Shown: positions 7,648 through 17,411 of the stretch, piece by piece
Position numbering within the stretch: the stretch's first letter is position 1
Layout: the number at the start of each line of letters is the position of its first letter
Source of the DNA: Ignavibacteriota bacterium
Lineage (GTDB): Bacteria; Bacteroidota; Ignavibacteria; Ignavibacteriales; Melioribacteraceae
Assembly: GCA_013112585.1 (NCBI GenBank)
Contig: JABFGH010000005.1
Location: forward strand, 184,002-248,001
Direction of reading: 5' to 3'
Length of the DNA stretch: 64,000 bases
The notes under the pieces: model-generated
The model's input: the letters and a program-made list of their open reading frames with translations, nothing else
What the model was told of the DNA's origin: nothing
The model's database searches: none
Program-made: the position numbers and the translations under genes

Positions 7648-9114
7648 ATGTCAAAAGAAGTTATTGAAGGATTAAAACCGGAATTGATTTGGAACTACTT
7701 TTATGAAATTTCACAAGTTCCGCGTCCTTCTAAAAAAGAAGAAAAAATTATTGAGTACGTTAAAAAATTTGCTGCCGATAGGAACTTAGAATTAAAACAA
7801 GATGAAACAGGAAATCTTGTAATTAAAGTACCGGCAACACCGGGTTACGAAAATGCTCCTACCGTTGTGCTGCAAGGTCATTTGGATATTGTCTGCGAAA
7901 AAAATAAAGGTACCGAACATGATTTTGATAACGACCCGATAAAGTTAATACGCGATGGTGAATGGATAACAGCAGACGGCACAACACTTGGTGCCGATAA
8001 CGGAATTGGTGTTGCAGCGGCAATGGCTCTATCAACAGACCCCGATGTAACCCATGGTCCGCTTGAAATTTTATGCACTGTTGACGAAGAAACCGGAATG
8101 ACAGGCGTTATGGGATTGCAGCCGGGATTTATAAGCGGCGAAATGCTCTTGAATATGGATTCGGAAGAAGACGGTGCATTTTATGTAGGCTGTTCCGGCG
8201 GGCAGGATACAATGGGTGTCTTTAAAATTTCATGGGCACAAGCTAAAAAAGATTTAGCTCCTTACGAACTAATGGTAACCGGATTAAAAGGGGGGCATTC
8301 AGGATTAGATGTTGCAGCAGGAAGAGGAAATGCAATTCAAATGCTTGGTCGTATGCTCAAGAAATTCCCGGTTAAATATCGTGTTGCTAAACTTATCGGC
8401 GGATCAAAAAGAAATGCGATACCGAGAGAAGCAGAAGCTGTAATTTTAATTGATCCGAAAGATGAGAGTACCGTTGCAGAGTTTGCAAAGAAGTATGTTG
8501 CAGATTTACTTTTAGAGTATGAAAAAAATGACGGCGGATTAGACATCACATTAAAAAAATTAAATGACAACTATGATAAAGTATGGAAGAAGAAATTTAC
8601 AAAGCGAATTGTAAATGCTTTATCATCATTGCCCAATGGAATACAGGCTATGAGTGCAGATATACCGGATTTAGTTGAGACATCAACAAACCTTGCAACA
8701 GTAACAATGGAAGGTGATGAATTGAGAATCGGTACAAGTCAGAGAAGTTCAATTGAACCTGCTAAACATGCAATCTCCGGCGCTGTTAAAGCAATATTAG
8801 AACTTGCCGGTGCCGATGAAATTTTAGTTGGTGATGGTTATCCCGGGTGGCAGCCGAATATGGATTCTGCATTGCTGAAATTTTCAAAAGAAGTTTTTAA
8901 TGAAATGTACGGTAAAGACCCGGAAATAAAAGCTATACATGCGGGATTAGAATGCGGACTGCTTGGTGCTACTTATCCGGGACTTGATATGATCTCTTTC
9001 GGTCCAACAATTGAAGGTGCACATTCGCCTGATGAAAAATTAAATATTAAAGATGTTGAAAAATTTTATAATCTTGGTAAAGCACTGCTTGAAAAAATTG
9101 CAAAGAAAAATTAA
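7648..9114 (+). CDS. pepD: Aminoacyl-histidine dipeptidase (M20 family)
   Basis: 488 residues, the usual PepD length. The metal-binding motifs of the M20/M28 clan are present: GHLDIVCEKN (first His/Asp), GTTLGADNGIG (bridging Asp), DEETGMTG (catalytic Glu pair), NMDSEEDG, and a C-terminal His in EGAHSPDE. It hydrolyses Xaa-His and other dipeptides in the cytoplasm using two zinc ions. AAAAGGAG at 7635-7642 sets the ATG at 7648. It lies 26 bases after the GTPase gene. Confidence 0.92.
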   Translation: MSKEVIEGLKPELIWNYFYEISQVPRPSKKEEKIIEYVKKFAADRNLELKQDETGNLVIKVPATPGYENAPTVVLQGHLDIVCEKNKGTEHDFDNDPIKLIRDGEWITADGTTLGADNGIGVAAAMALSTDPDVTHGPLEILCTVDEETGMTGVMGLQPGFISGEMLLNMDSEEDGAFYVGCSGGQDTMGVFKISWAQAKKDLAPYELMVTGLKGGHSGLDVAAGRGNAIQMLGRMLKKFPVKYRVAKLIGGSKRNAIPREAEAVILIDPKDESTVAEFAKKYVADLLLEYEKNDGGLDITLKKLNDNYDKVWKKKFTKRIVNALSSLPNGIQAMSADIPDLVETSTNLATVTMEGDELRIGTSQRSSIEPAKHAISGAVKAILELAGADEILVGDGYPGWQPNMDSALLKFSKEVFNEMYGKDPEIKAIHAGLECGLLGATYPGLDMISFGPTIEGAHSPDEKLNIKDVEKFYNLGKALLEKIAKKN

Positions 9115-9137
9115 TTAATGATGCAGTAAAATATTAC

Positions 9138-9168
9138 TTGACATCTGAGAATTAAATTTTAATCTTTG
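9138..9168 (+). promoter_or_regulatory. Probable trp operon promoter
   Basis: TTGACA at 9138-9143 is followed after 16 bases by TAATCTTTG (9160-9168), close to the Bacteroidota -7 box TAnnTTTG. Transcription would begin near 9173-9176, only a few bases before the leader-peptide ATG at 9179, so the leader may be translated from an almost leaderless RNA. Confidence 0.6.
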
Positions 9169-9178
9169 CATTCAAATT

Positions 9179-9259
9179 ATGAAAAACTTAAACATAAATA
9201 TTGAAAATAAAAGCAGCCGGTTAAACTGGGCTTGGTGGTGGAATATATTGAGTACGTAA
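9179..9259 (+). CDS. trpL: trp operon leader peptide
   Basis: A 26-codon open frame with the sequence MKNLNINIENKSSRLNWAWWWNILST. Four of five successive codons (NWAWWWN) are Trp, UGG, the hallmark of a ribosome-stalling attenuation peptide. It is followed 26 bases later by a strong rho-independent terminator and then trpE. When charged tRNA-Trp is scarce, the ribosome should stall at the Trp run and let the operon be read. No Shine-Dalgarno sequence is visible before the ATG. Confidence 0.88.
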   Translation: MKNLNINIENKSSRLNWAWWWNILST

Positions 9260-9285
9260 AGCATCAGTGATAACCAAAAATTATA

Positions 9286-9320
9286 AACCCTTCTTGGCTA
9301 TGCTGAGAAGGGTTTTTTTA
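9286..9320 (+). terminator. trp attenuator terminator
   Basis: AACCCTTCT (9286-9294) pairs perfectly with AGAAGGGTT (9306-9314) and runs into TTTTTTA. It lies between the Trp-rich leader peptide and trpE. A clear antiterminator could not be drawn by eye. Short candidates are CCAA at 9274-9277 with TTGG at 9294-9297, and AGCAT at 9260-9264 with ATGCT at 9300-9304. Confidence 0.88.
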
Positions 9321-9334
9321 TTTATAGGAAAAAA

Positions 9335-10813
9335 ATGAATTTTGAAAAATTTAAAATACTCTCACAAAATTATAAACTTGTTCCGGTTTATGAAAAGATA
9401 ACAGCCGATTTACTTACACCTGTATTGGCTTTTATTAAACTGCGCACTAATAATAAGTTCTGTTTCCTCTTTGAATCGGTTGAAGGAATCGGCAATTTAG
9501 CCCGCTACTCTTTTATTGGAATGAACCCATCCAAATTAATAACCAATAAAGGAAAGAACATTAAAGTTGAATCTGATGGTAAAATTGAAAATTACCAAAT
9601 GAGTATTTTTGATTACTTCAAAGATGAAATAAAAAATTTTAACTCGCCCAAAATTGATGAACTGCCCGATTTTACGGGCGGCATTGTCGGTTATCTCGGT
9701 TTTGAAAATGTTGCCTTAATTGAAGATGTAATTGAGTTTGACGGACATGATGAAAATGATTTTCCCGATTCTTTTTTCGGCGTGTTTGAAAATGTAATAG
9801 CGTTCGATCATTACAAGCATCAAATTATTCTTATCTCTAATGCCGATTTGAAAAAGAATGATGATGTTGAATCTGCCTATAAAAATTCAAAAGAAAAATT
9901 ATCAAAAATAAAAAATGAACTTATGACAGTTACCGAACATAAGTCGGACTTTAAACTGCTTGATGATGAATTTGCAAATTTTGATATGGAAGAATTTTAT
10001 AAAACTGTTGATGCCGGGAAGAAAAATATTTTTGAAGGTGATGTTTTTCAATTAGTTCTATCAAAAAGATTTTCTTCAAAGTATAAAGGTGATTTGCTAA
10101 ATGTATATCGAGCATTAAGAATAATCAACCCTTCGCCGTACATGTATTTTATGCAGTTTGATGAGGACCTTACCGTGATTGGAACATCGCCGGAAGACTT
10201 AATAAAAGTTAAAGATAACAAGGCAGCTATTCTGCCGATAGCAGGAACACGGAGAAGAGGAAAAACCAAAGAAGAAGATATTGCACTAGAAAAGGAATTA
10301 CTTGGCGATCCTAAAGAAATTGCCGAACACCAAATGCTGGTTGACTTAGCAAGAAATGATTTGGGCAGAGTTTGTAATTATGATAGTGTTAAACTGACTG
10401 AAGAGAAATCAATTCATCGCTTTTCTCACGTTATGCATATTGTTTCGCGGGTTGAAGGAGAATTGAAAAAGGATAAAGACTGCGTTGATGCACTGACTGC
10501 AAGCTTTCCCGCCGGGACTGTATCGGGCGCACCAAAGATAAGAGCGATACAATTAATAAATGAATATGAAAAATTGAAACGAAACATTTATGCAGGTGCA
10601 ATCGGTTATATAGATTTTAGCGGCAACCTTGATCTATGTATCGCAATAAGAACTTTATTTGCCGATAAGAAAAAAATTTACTGGCAGGCAGGAGCAGGCA
10701 TTGTTGCAGATAGCCAGCCTGAACTTGAGTTGAAAGAAATTTATAATAAATCAAAAGCATTGTTAAGCGCACTAAAATTTGCCGGGGAGATTGATGAAAG
10801 TATTAATAATTGA
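9335..10813 (+). CDS. trpE: Anthranilate synthase component I
   Basis: 492 residues. It converts chorismate and ammonia or glutamine-derived NH3 to anthranilate. The N-terminal FLFESVEGIGNLARYSFIG corresponds to the LLES region where tryptophan binds for feedback inhibition. The C-terminal chorismate-binding domain shows PSPYMYFMQF, GTSPEDLIKV, PIAGTRRRGKT, DLARNDLGRVC, HIVSRVEG, TASFPAGTVSGAPK and the final YWQAGAGIVADSQPE. It is the first structural gene after the attenuator and overlaps trpG by 20 bases, implying translational coupling. Confidence 0.96.
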   Translation: MNFEKFKILSQNYKLVPVYEKITADLLTPVLAFIKLRTNNKFCFLFESVEGIGNLARYSFIGMNPSKLITNKGKNIKVESDGKIENYQMSIFDYFKDEIKNFNSPKIDELPDFTGGIVGYLGFENVALIEDVIEFDGHDENDFPDSFFGVFENVIAFDHYKHQIILISNADLKKNDDVESAYKNSKEKLSKIKNELMTVTEHKSDFKLLDDEFANFDMEEFYKTVDAGKKNIFEGDVFQLVLSKRFSSKYKGDLLNVYRALRIINPSPYMYFMQFDEDLTVIGTSPEDLIKVKDNKAAILPIAGTRRRGKTKEEDIALEKELLGDPKEIAEHQMLVDLARNDLGRVCNYDSVKLTEEKSIHRFSHVMHIVSRVEGELKKDKDCVDALTASFPAGTVSGAPKIRAIQLINEYEKLKRNIYAGAIGYIDFSGNLDLCIAIRTLFADKKKIYWQAGAGIVADSQPELELKEIYNKSKALLSALKFAGEIDESINN

Positions 10814-11360
10814 TAATTACGATTCGTTCACTTACAATCTTGTGCAGTTGGTAGGCAAATTTGTAAACGATATAGAAGTATATCGAAATGATAAAATTAC
10901 TGTTGATGAAATAAAAAATATTGCTCCGGATAAAATTATTATTTCTCCCGGACCCGGTAAACCTCAAGATTCAAAAATATCACTTGATGTGATAAAAAGT
11001 TTAGGCACCGAAACACCAATACTGGGCGTATGTTTGGGGCATCAGGGTATCGGTATTTCATTCGGCTGCAAAATAAAACATGCCCCAACATTAATGCACG
11101 GTAAAACATCAAAAATATTTCATAATGAAAAAACAATATTTAAAAACCTGCCGCAGGGATTTGCCGCAGGCAGGTATCATTCATTAGTAATTGATAAAAC
11201 AACAGTACAGGATGAATTAGAAATTACTGCGGAAACAGAAGACAAAGTGATTATGGGTGTTCGTCATACACGTTATCCCATTGAAGGAATTCAATTTCAT
11301 CCCGAATCAATATTAACTCCCGATGGAGCAACAATTATAAATAATTGGTTAGAATTATGA
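10794..11360 (+). CDS. trpG: Anthranilate synthase component II (glutamine amidotransferase)
   Basis: 188 residues from ATG 10794, preceded by GGGGA at 10784-10788. Class I amidotransferase triad: the Cys of GVCLGHQGIG, and the His and Glu of FHPES. It supplies ammonia to TrpE, and may also serve PabB for folate, as in many bacteria. The codons for LPQGFAAGR contain a palindromic CCTGCC...GGCAGG block resembling the intergenic repeats of this genome, yet the protein length and RYHSL motif are normal. Its stop overlaps the trpD start as ATGA. Confidence 0.95.
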   Translation: MKVLIIDNYDSFTYNLVQLVGKFVNDIEVYRNDKITVDEIKNIAPDKIIISPGPGKPQDSKISLDVIKSLGTETPILGVCLGHQGIGISFGCKIKHAPTLMHGKTSKIFHNEKTIFKNLPQGFAAGRYHSLVIDKTTVQDELEITAETEDKVIMGVRHTRYPIEGIQFHPESILTPDGATIINNWLEL

Positions 11361-12376
11361 TTAAAGAATCAGTACTAAAAATAATAGATGGGGAAGACCT
11401 ATCGTTTGAAGAATCCTTTGAAGTTATGAACAAAATAATGACCGGGAAAGTTGATGATAGTTTAATTGCCGCTTTGTTAACCGGACTAAAAACGAAAGGT
11501 GAATCAGCAAGTGAAATAGGCGGGTTTGCAAGTTCAATGCGCAGCAACGGTATTAAAATTAATTGTGATATTGAAAATACAATAGATGTATGCGGAACGG
11601 GCGGCGATAATTCCGGTACATTTAATATTTCAACCGCTGCATCGTTTGTAGTTGCAGGAGCGGGCTTAAATGTTGCCAAGCACGGTAACCGGTCTATTTC
11701 AAGCAGCAGCGGCAGTTCCGATGTGCTTACTGAACTTGGCGTTAATATTAGCTTATCGCCCGAACACTCGGAGCGTGCGCTGGATGAAATTGGGATTACA
11801 TTTTTATTCGCACCTTTGTATCATCCAGCAATGAAGCATGTTGCGGAGGTGCGGCGTGCTTTAGGATTCAAAACAATTTTTAATATGCTCGGTCCTCTTA
11901 CAAACCCTGCCGGTACAAAGAAACAGCTCATCGGTGTTTTCAATGATTCGGCGAGTGAAAAAATGTCGAGCGCGGTAGATTTTCTCGATATGGAAAGAGT
12001 TTGTTTTATCTGCGCCGAAAATAAGTATGATGAATTTATATTAAATGGTGCAGTGCAGATCTCTGAGTATCATAAAGGTAAAGAATTAAGAACATATAAA
12101 ATTACATCAGATAATTTTAAGTACAGCAATTTTCATTTGGATGAAATTAAAGGAGCGTCAGCCGCAAAAAATGCAAAAATTATTTTATCTGTATTGAAAG
12201 ATAAAACTAAAAATGCAGCTTACTATGTTGTTGCCGCAAATGCTGCGCTCGGTCTTTATGCTTCGGGGTTTTCATCCGATTTTATTGAGTGCAGGGATGC
12301 AGCCGAAGAGTCTATCAATTCCGGTAAAGCATTTAACAAATTAGAAGAATTAAAAAAATACAGTATTGCAGTATGA
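11357..12376 (+). CDS. trpD: Anthranilate phosphoribosyltransferase
   Basis: 339 residues from ATG 11357. The PRPP-binding glycine motif GTGGDNSGTFNIST is intact, followed by KHGNRSISSSSGSSDVLTELG and HPAMKHVAEVRRALGFKTIFNMLGPLTNPA, all typical of TrpD. It transfers phosphoribose from PRPP to anthranilate. Both ends overlap neighbours as ATGA (trpG stop/trpD start, and trpD stop/trpC start), so translation of the operon is tightly coupled. Confidence 0.96.
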   Translation: MIKESVLKIIDGEDLSFEESFEVMNKIMTGKVDDSLIAALLTGLKTKGESASEIGGFASSMRSNGIKINCDIENTIDVCGTGGDNSGTFNISTAASFVVAGAGLNVAKHGNRSISSSSGSSDVLTELGVNISLSPEHSERALDEIGITFLFAPLYHPAMKHVAEVRRALGFKTIFNMLGPLTNPAGTKKQLIGVFNDSASEKMSSAVDFLDMERVCFICAENKYDEFILNGAVQISEYHKGKELRTYKITSDNFKYSNFHLDEIKGASAAKNAKIILSVLKDKTKNAAYYVVAANAALGLYASGFSSDFIECRDAAEESINSGKAFNKLEELKKYSIAV

Positions 12377-13170
12377 AAAATATTTTGAATGATATTGTTG
12401 CAGTCAAAAAAGAGGAAATCGCTGAACTGCATGCCCACTATACCTATTCACGGTTTGCTGATTCCGAAGATTTTGAGAAGAACAGACTTAGTTTATTTGA
12501 AGCTTTAAAAAACGAAAACAGGATTTCGATAATTGCCGAAATAAAAAAGGCGAGTCCTTCAAAAGGAATTATCCGTAAAGATTTTAATCATCTGAAAATT
12601 GCAGAAACATATTTGGAGAATGAAGTTGAGGCGATTTCAATTCTTACAGATAAACAGTTTTTTGATGGAAACATTCAATACTTAAATGATGCTGCTAAAA
12701 TTAAAACAGTTCCTCTGCTCCGTAAGGATTTTATTATTGATGAATTTCAAGTGCTTGAAGCCAAATCGAATGGGGCTGATGCAATACTCCTCATTGCAGA
12801 AATATTATCTGCCAATCAAATACAGGAACTAACACATGCTGCATCTGAAGCAGATTTGGAAGTGCTTTTAGAGCTTCATTCGGTGGATCAAATTAGTAAA
12901 ATAAATTTTGAAGAGAATAAAATAATAGGAATAAATAACCGTGACTTATCAAATTTTACGGTCTCGCTGGATACAACGGTGCAGATAAAGAAGATGATTC
13001 CGAAAGAAAATTTAATTGTATCGGAATCGGGTATTAGCGGCAGAGAAGCAATAGAAATATTGAAAGGGGAAAAGGTGAATGCCGTTTTAATTGGTGAGCA
13101 CTTTATGAGTAAAGAAAACATCGCGGATGCAGTAAAAGAAATGAAGGAACTTTGCAGCTATGAAAGTTAA
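12373..13170 (+). CDS. trpC: Indole-3-glycerol phosphate synthase
   Basis: 265 residues in a TIM barrel. The catalytic segment IIAEIKKASPSKGIIRKDFN is present, followed by ISILTDKQFFDG, LLRKDFIIDEFQV, GADAILLIAEIL, GINNRDLSNFTV and ESGISGREA. It closes the indole ring to give indole-3-glycerol phosphate. It is a monofunctional enzyme, with trpF as a separate gene overlapping its 3' end by 11 bases. Confidence 0.96.
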   Translation: MKNILNDIVAVKKEEIAELHAHYTYSRFADSEDFEKNRLSLFEALKNENRISIIAEIKKASPSKGIIRKDFNHLKIAETYLENEVEAISILTDKQFFDGNIQYLNDAAKIKTVPLLRKDFIIDEFQVLEAKSNGADAILLIAEILSANQIQELTHAASEADLEVLLELHSVDQISKINFEENKIIGINNRDLSNFTVSLDTTVQIKKMIPKENLIVSESGISGREAIEILKGEKVNAVLIGEHFMSKENIADAVKEMKELCSYES

Positions 13171-13765
13171 AGTTTGCGGAATAACAAATTATGAAGATGG
13201 CGCCTATGCTGCCGAATGCGGCGCTGATGCTTTGGGGTTTATCTTTTATAAAAAAAGTAAAAGGTATGTTACACCGGCAAAAGTTAAAGCTATTATTGAT
13301 CAACTGCCTTACTTTATTTGTAAAGTTGGTGTATTTGTAAATGAAGAACCGGAATACATTAACGAGATTTTAAAAGAGATTGGTTTGAATGCTGTGCAGC
13401 TTCATGGCGATGAAAAACCGGATCTTGTTGATAAGATTACATTACCTGTTATAAAAAGTTTTAGAGTAAATGAACAATTCGATTTTTCCCTGCTTGAAAA
13501 ATATAATGACTGCACATTTTTATTAGATACATATAGTGAAAGAGAGTTTGGAGGTACCGGCAGTAAATTTAATTGGGAATTTATTCCGGATGAAATAAAA
13601 TCAAAAATAATTTTGGCTGGCGGAATATCCGATGAAAATATTGATGTAGCAGTAAATGAAATTAATCCTGCCGCTGTTGATCTCTCTTCATCTCTCGAAA
13701 AATCTCCCGGTATTAAAGATCATAAAAAAATAAAACAATTCTTTAATAAATTAAAAAACTTGTGA
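13160..13765 (+). CDS. trpF: Phosphoribosylanthranilate isomerase
   Basis: 201 residues. KVCGITNYEDGAYAAECGADALGFIFYKKSKRYV carries the catalytic Cys of the KxCG motif. VGVFVNE, VQLHGDE, LLDTYSEREFGGTGSKFNW (catalytic Asp) and LAGGISDENI follow in the usual TrpF order. It isomerises phosphoribosylanthranilate to the carboxyphenylamino-deoxyribulose phosphate used by TrpC. Seven bases separate it from the DAHP synthase gene. Confidence 0.95.
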   Translation: MKVKVCGITNYEDGAYAAECGADALGFIFYKKSKRYVTPAKVKAIIDQLPYFICKVGVFVNEEPEYINEILKEIGLNAVQLHGDEKPDLVDKITLPVIKSFRVNEQFDFSLLEKYNDCTFLLDTYSEREFGGTGSKFNWEFIPDEIKSKIILAGGISDENIDVAVNEINPAAVDLSSSLEKSPGIKDHKKIKQFFNKLKNL

Positions 13766-13772
13766 GAACAAA

Positions 13773-14807
13773 ATGCTTATAATTATGGGGCTTGAAGCTC
13801 CTCGTGAAGATATAGAAAAAGTAAAAACAAAAATTGAATTATGCGGGTGCATACCGCATGAAATTCCCGGTTCATCAAAGCTGGCAATAGGTATTACAGG
13901 ACCAACCAACAAATTGAATGAGGACGACTTTCAGCTTATGCCTTCGGTACACGAAGTTGTGCGGGTTACAAAAAAGTTTAAACTTGTTAGCCGCCAAATG
14001 AAAAGTGAGGATACTGTAATTGATTTCGGTAATGCTAAAATCGGTTCAAAAGAACTTGCAATTATTGCCGGACCTTGCTCGGTTGAAAGCAGAGAGCAGA
14101 TGTTTTTAATTGCTGATCAGTTAAAAAATATGGGAATTAATTTTTTAAGAGCAGGTGCATATAAACCACGCAGCAGCCCTTATTCTTTTCAGGGTATGAA
14201 GGAAGAAGGACTAAAGATATTAGATGAAGTAAAAAATAAATTTGATATAAAGATTGTAACCGAAGTTTTGAATCCCGGAACATTGCCGCTCGTTGCTGAA
14301 GTTGCGGATATAATTCAAGTGGGTGCAAGGAATATGCAGAATTTTAATTTAATTGAAGAGGTTGGTAAAACCGGAAAACCGGTGCTGCTGAAGCGCGGGA
14401 TGAGTGCAACTGTGGAAGACCTGCTTTTAAGTGCGGAGTATATTTTAGCACAAGACAACTATAATGTAATTCTATGCGAACGCGGAATTAGAACATTTGA
14501 AACATCAACACGCAACACGCTTGACTTGAATGCTGTGCCTGTTATTAAATCATATACTCACCTGCCGGTTATTGTCGATCCCTCGCATGGAATTGGAATT
14601 GGTGATAAGATTGCGCCTATGGCATTAGCTTCTGTTGCATGCGGCGCCGATGGTTTAATGATCGAAGTTCATCCTAATCCGGCTGAAGCGATGTCTGACG
14701 GTTTTCAATCTCTAAATCCAAAACAATTTGAAAAACTGCTTGGTAAATTATCACAGTTAGCTCCAATAGTAGATAAGGAATTTGAATTATGCAGAACAGT
14801 AAAGTAA
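13773..14807 (+). CDS. aroF: 3-deoxy-7-phosphoheptulonate (DAHP) synthase, type I-beta
   Basis: 344 residues. The N-terminal 70 residues are a ferredoxin-like regulatory domain, as in Bacillus/Thermotoga-type DAHP synthases. The barrel follows with [77 protein letters not shown] and [15 protein letters not shown]. It performs the first step of the shikimate pathway (PEP plus erythrose 4-phosphate). Placing it between trpF and trpB puts entry into aromatic synthesis under tryptophan attenuation. It overlaps trpB by 19 bases. Confidence 0.93.
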   Translation: MLIIMGLEAPREDIEKVKTKIELCGCIPHEIPGSSKLAIGITGPTNKLNEDDFQLMPSVHEVVRVTKKFKLVSRQMKSEDTVIDFGNAKIGSKELAIIAGPCSVESREQMFLIADQLKNMGINFLRAGAYKPRSSPYSFQGMKEEGLKILDEVKNKFDIKIVTEVLNPGTLPLVAEVADIIQVGARNMQNFNLIEEVGKTGKPVLLKRGMSATVEDLLLSAEYILAQDNYNVILCERGIRTFETSTRNTLDLNAVPVIKSYTHLPVIVDPSHGIGIGDKIAPMALASVACGADGLMIEVHPNPAEAMSDGFQSLNPKQFEKLLGKLSQLAPIVDKEFELCRTVK

Positions 14808-16006
14808 AATATAATTACCCTGATAATAATGGAAAGTTTGCTGATTACGGCGGAAGGTTTGTACCTGAAACATTAATGAGCGCTTTGTTTGAACTTGAGG
14901 ATACTTATTCAAAGTTGAAAAATGACCCAAACTTTATTGCCGAGTTAAACAAGCTGCAGAAAGAATATAACGGAAGAGCAACGCCTCTTACTTTTGCTGA
15001 CAGACTGACTGGATATTACGGAAAAGCAAAAATATATATGAAGCGCGAAGATTTGTGTCATACAGGTGCGCATAAACTTAATAATGCACTTGGTCAAATT
15101 TTACTTGCAAAAAAACTTGGTAAAAAAAGAATAATAGCTGAAACAGGCGCAGGTCAGCATGGTGTTGCAACGGCAACCGTGTGCGCAAAGTTTGGATTAA
15201 AATGTATTGTGTATATGGGAGAGGTTGATGTAAAGCGGCAGGAACTTAATGTGTTCCGAATGAAAATGCTTGGTGCGGAAGTAATACCTGTAAGTTCCGG
15301 CAGCAGGACATTAAAGGATGCCACAAATGAAGCAATAAGAGATTGGATAACGAATGTAGAAACTACACACTACATTATTGGTTCAGTAGTTGGTCCGCAT
15401 CCTTACCCGATGATTGTTCGTGATTTTCAATCCGTTATAGGAAAGGAAGCAAAAGAACAAATTATTGCGGCAGAAAATAAATTGCCTGATTACTTAATTG
15501 CCTGTGTAGGCGGCGGTTCAAATGCTATTGGCTTCTTTCATGAATTTGTAAATGACGAAAGTGTTAAACTTATTGGAATTGAAGCTGCCGGCTTTGGAAT
15601 TGACTCCGGCAAACATTGTGCTACTTTAACTCTCGGTTCCGAAGGAATTTTTCAAGGAATGAAGACTTATTTACTGCAGGACGGAAATGGACAAGTTAGT
15701 GATGTACATTCAATTTCAGCAGGGCTGGATTACCCGGGAGTTGGACCTGAACATAGCTGTTTAAAAGATTTGAAACGAGCGGAGTATTATTCAATTACCG
15801 ATGATGAAGCATTGGATGCAACTTTGCTGCTTTCAAAATATGAAGGAATTTTACCTGCACTTGAAACCGCACACGCATTTGCATACTTAAATTATTTAAT
15901 GCCCAAAACTAAAAAAGATGAAATAGTAATTGTTAATACAAGCGGCAGGGGAGATAAAGACTTAAATACAATAATTGAAAAATTAGGAAAAGATTTTAAT
16001 GAGTAA
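14789..16006 (+). CDS. trpB: Tryptophan synthase beta chain
   Basis: 405 residues. [10 protein letters not shown], then [19 protein letters not shown] with the PLP-binding Lys, [45 protein letters not shown], and SGRGDKDL near the C-terminus all match TrpB1-type enzymes. It condenses indole with serine, with indole channelled from TrpA. It overlaps both aroF (19 bases) and trpA (8 bases). Confidence 0.97.
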   Translation: MQNSKVKYNYPDNNGKFADYGGRFVPETLMSALFELEDTYSKLKNDPNFIAELNKLQKEYNGRATPLTFADRLTGYYGKAKIYMKREDLCHTGAHKLNNALGQILLAKKLGKKRIIAETGAGQHGVATATVCAKFGLKCIVYMGEVDVKRQELNVFRMKMLGAEVIPVSSGSRTLKDATNEAIRDWITNVETTHYIIGSVVGPHPYPMIVRDFQSVIGKEAKEQIIAAENKLPDYLIACVGGGSNAIGFFHEFVNDESVKLIGIEAAGFGIDSGKHCATLTLGSEGIFQGMKTYLLQDGNGQVSDVHSISAGLDYPGVGPEHSCLKDLKRAEYYSITDDEALDATLLLSKYEGILPALETAHAFAYLNYLMPKTKKDEIVIVNTSGRGDKDLNTIIEKLGKDFNE

Positions 16007-16787
16007 AATTGCCGAACATATTGAAGCCCTAAACAAAAAGGGGAGAAAAGCTCTAACGATATTTTTAACCGCCGGTTACCCAAATAAAAATTCGTTTACA
16101 GATGCTGCAAAAGCTGCTGTGGATTCAGGTGCAGATATTTTGGAAATTGGAGTTCCATTCGGCGATTCGCTGGCTGATGGTCCGGTTATTCAATCATCAT
16201 ACTATAAAGCTCTTGAAGAAAATATTAACATAAAAGATGTTTTAAAATTTGTTGAAGAAATAAAGTCTGAAAAAAATATTTCCATTGTAATTATGGGTTC
16301 ATCAAATCCAATTAATAATTATGGTACTAAAAATTTTATTAACGATGCAAAAAATTCCGGGGCTGAGGGCATTATTGTTCCGGATGTGACTTTAGAAGAG
16401 TATGATGATTTTTTTGCAGGGACAAATAAATCGATAGATAAAATTTTATTAACTACCCCCACTTCATCGGAAGATAGAATTAGAAGTATTGATAAAATGA
16501 GCAGCGGTTTTGTTTATTGCGTTAGCGTTTTAGGTACAACCGGAGTGCGCAGCAAATTTGATGAAACCGTTATTAAAAATCTTGCAAGAACTTATTCGAT
16601 TGTAAAGAAGAACAAACTGCAAATCGGTTTTGGAATTTCGAGCGGTGAAGATGTAAGGAGATTTAAAAATTATTGCGATGGTGTGATTGTAGGGAGTGCT
16701 GTTGTAAAATTACTTAATGAAAAAAATGGAATTGAGCTAAGCAGTAAGTTAATATCTGAATTGAGTAACGCGTGTTTAATTGAATAA
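15999..16787 (+). CDS. trpA: Tryptophan synthase alpha chain
   Basis: 262 residues. [37 protein letters not shown] (catalytic Glu and Asp region), [38 protein letters not shown] and [11 protein letters not shown] match TrpA. It cleaves indole-3-glycerol phosphate to indole. It is the last gene of the operon. No strong terminator hairpin was seen in the 36 bases before the convergent minus-strand gene. Confidence 0.96.
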   Translation: MSKIAEHIEALNKKGRKALTIFLTAGYPNKNSFTDAAKAAVDSGADILEIGVPFGDSLADGPVIQSSYYKALEENINIKDVLKFVEEIKSEKNISIVIMGSSNPINNYGTKNFINDAKNSGAEGIIVPDVTLEEYDDFFAGTNKSIDKILLTTPTSSEDRIRSIDKMSSGFVYCVSVLGTTGVRSKFDETVIKNLARTYSIVKKNKLQIGFGISSGEDVRRFKNYCDGVIVGSAVVKLLNEKNGIELSSKLISELSNACLIE

Positions 16788-16823
16788 TCTATTTGCTGAA
16801 ATAAAATTCAGACAAAACTTTAA

Positions 16824-17264
16824 TTATGATTTAACTTTCGACTTAATACTTTTTGATTTTCTTCTATTTCCTTCTAAAACTTTACATTGAGATTTTAATT
16901 CTTTAATCATTTTATTAGAATTTGGAATGATCTGTTCTGAAGTAACAATATTTTTTAACTCGCTATGCGCAATAAACAATGCTAAGTTTAAGTTGTCATT
17001 TTGCACTTCATTTTTAATCTGTTGTGATACGGGAACGAAATAGTCTCTCGTTAAGCATTTAATTTTCATCTCGATAATTTCGTTTAAGTCGTCAACTTGA
17101 GTCATCCCATTAAAAAGCGAAGTTAATTCTTTAGCTTTTTTAAGAGCCATAATCTTACGCTTACATTCATTATAACTATGCCCCCATTTGCTCTGGTTTT
17201 TATCAAAAATGTCCCATACAATATCTTCAACATCCAGCCATTCCAAATTTATATCATTTTTCAT
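16824..17264 (-). CDS. Hypothetical protein, 146 residues
   Basis: A soluble, mostly helical protein convergent with trpA. It contains several amphipathic helices (for example NECKRKIMALKKAKELTSLF and NLALFIAHSELKNIV) and ends in a lysine/serine-rich tail (EGNRRKSKSIKSKVKS). No motif or family is recognised. The ATG at 17264 lies a few bases after a weak GGGAA on the minus strand. Confidence 0.5.
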   Translation of the reverse strand: MKNDINLEWLDVEDIVWDIFDKNQSKWGHSYNECKRKIMALKKAKELTSLFNGMTQVDDLNEIIEMKIKCLTRDYFVPVSQQIKNEVQNDNLNLALFIAHSELKNIVTSEQIIPNSNKMIKELKSQCKVLEGNRRKSKSIKSKVKS

Positions 17265-17411
17265 TTTTCCCGCCGGTTTTAGTTGTTTCTATACAGTCTA
17301 ACAAATTTGTATTTAAATGCAATCAAAATTAATAAGTGTTTATTTCAAATATCGGCTAAAAACAAAGATTATTATTGTATCACGAATAGCTCAAAATCTC
17401 ATAATGAAACA

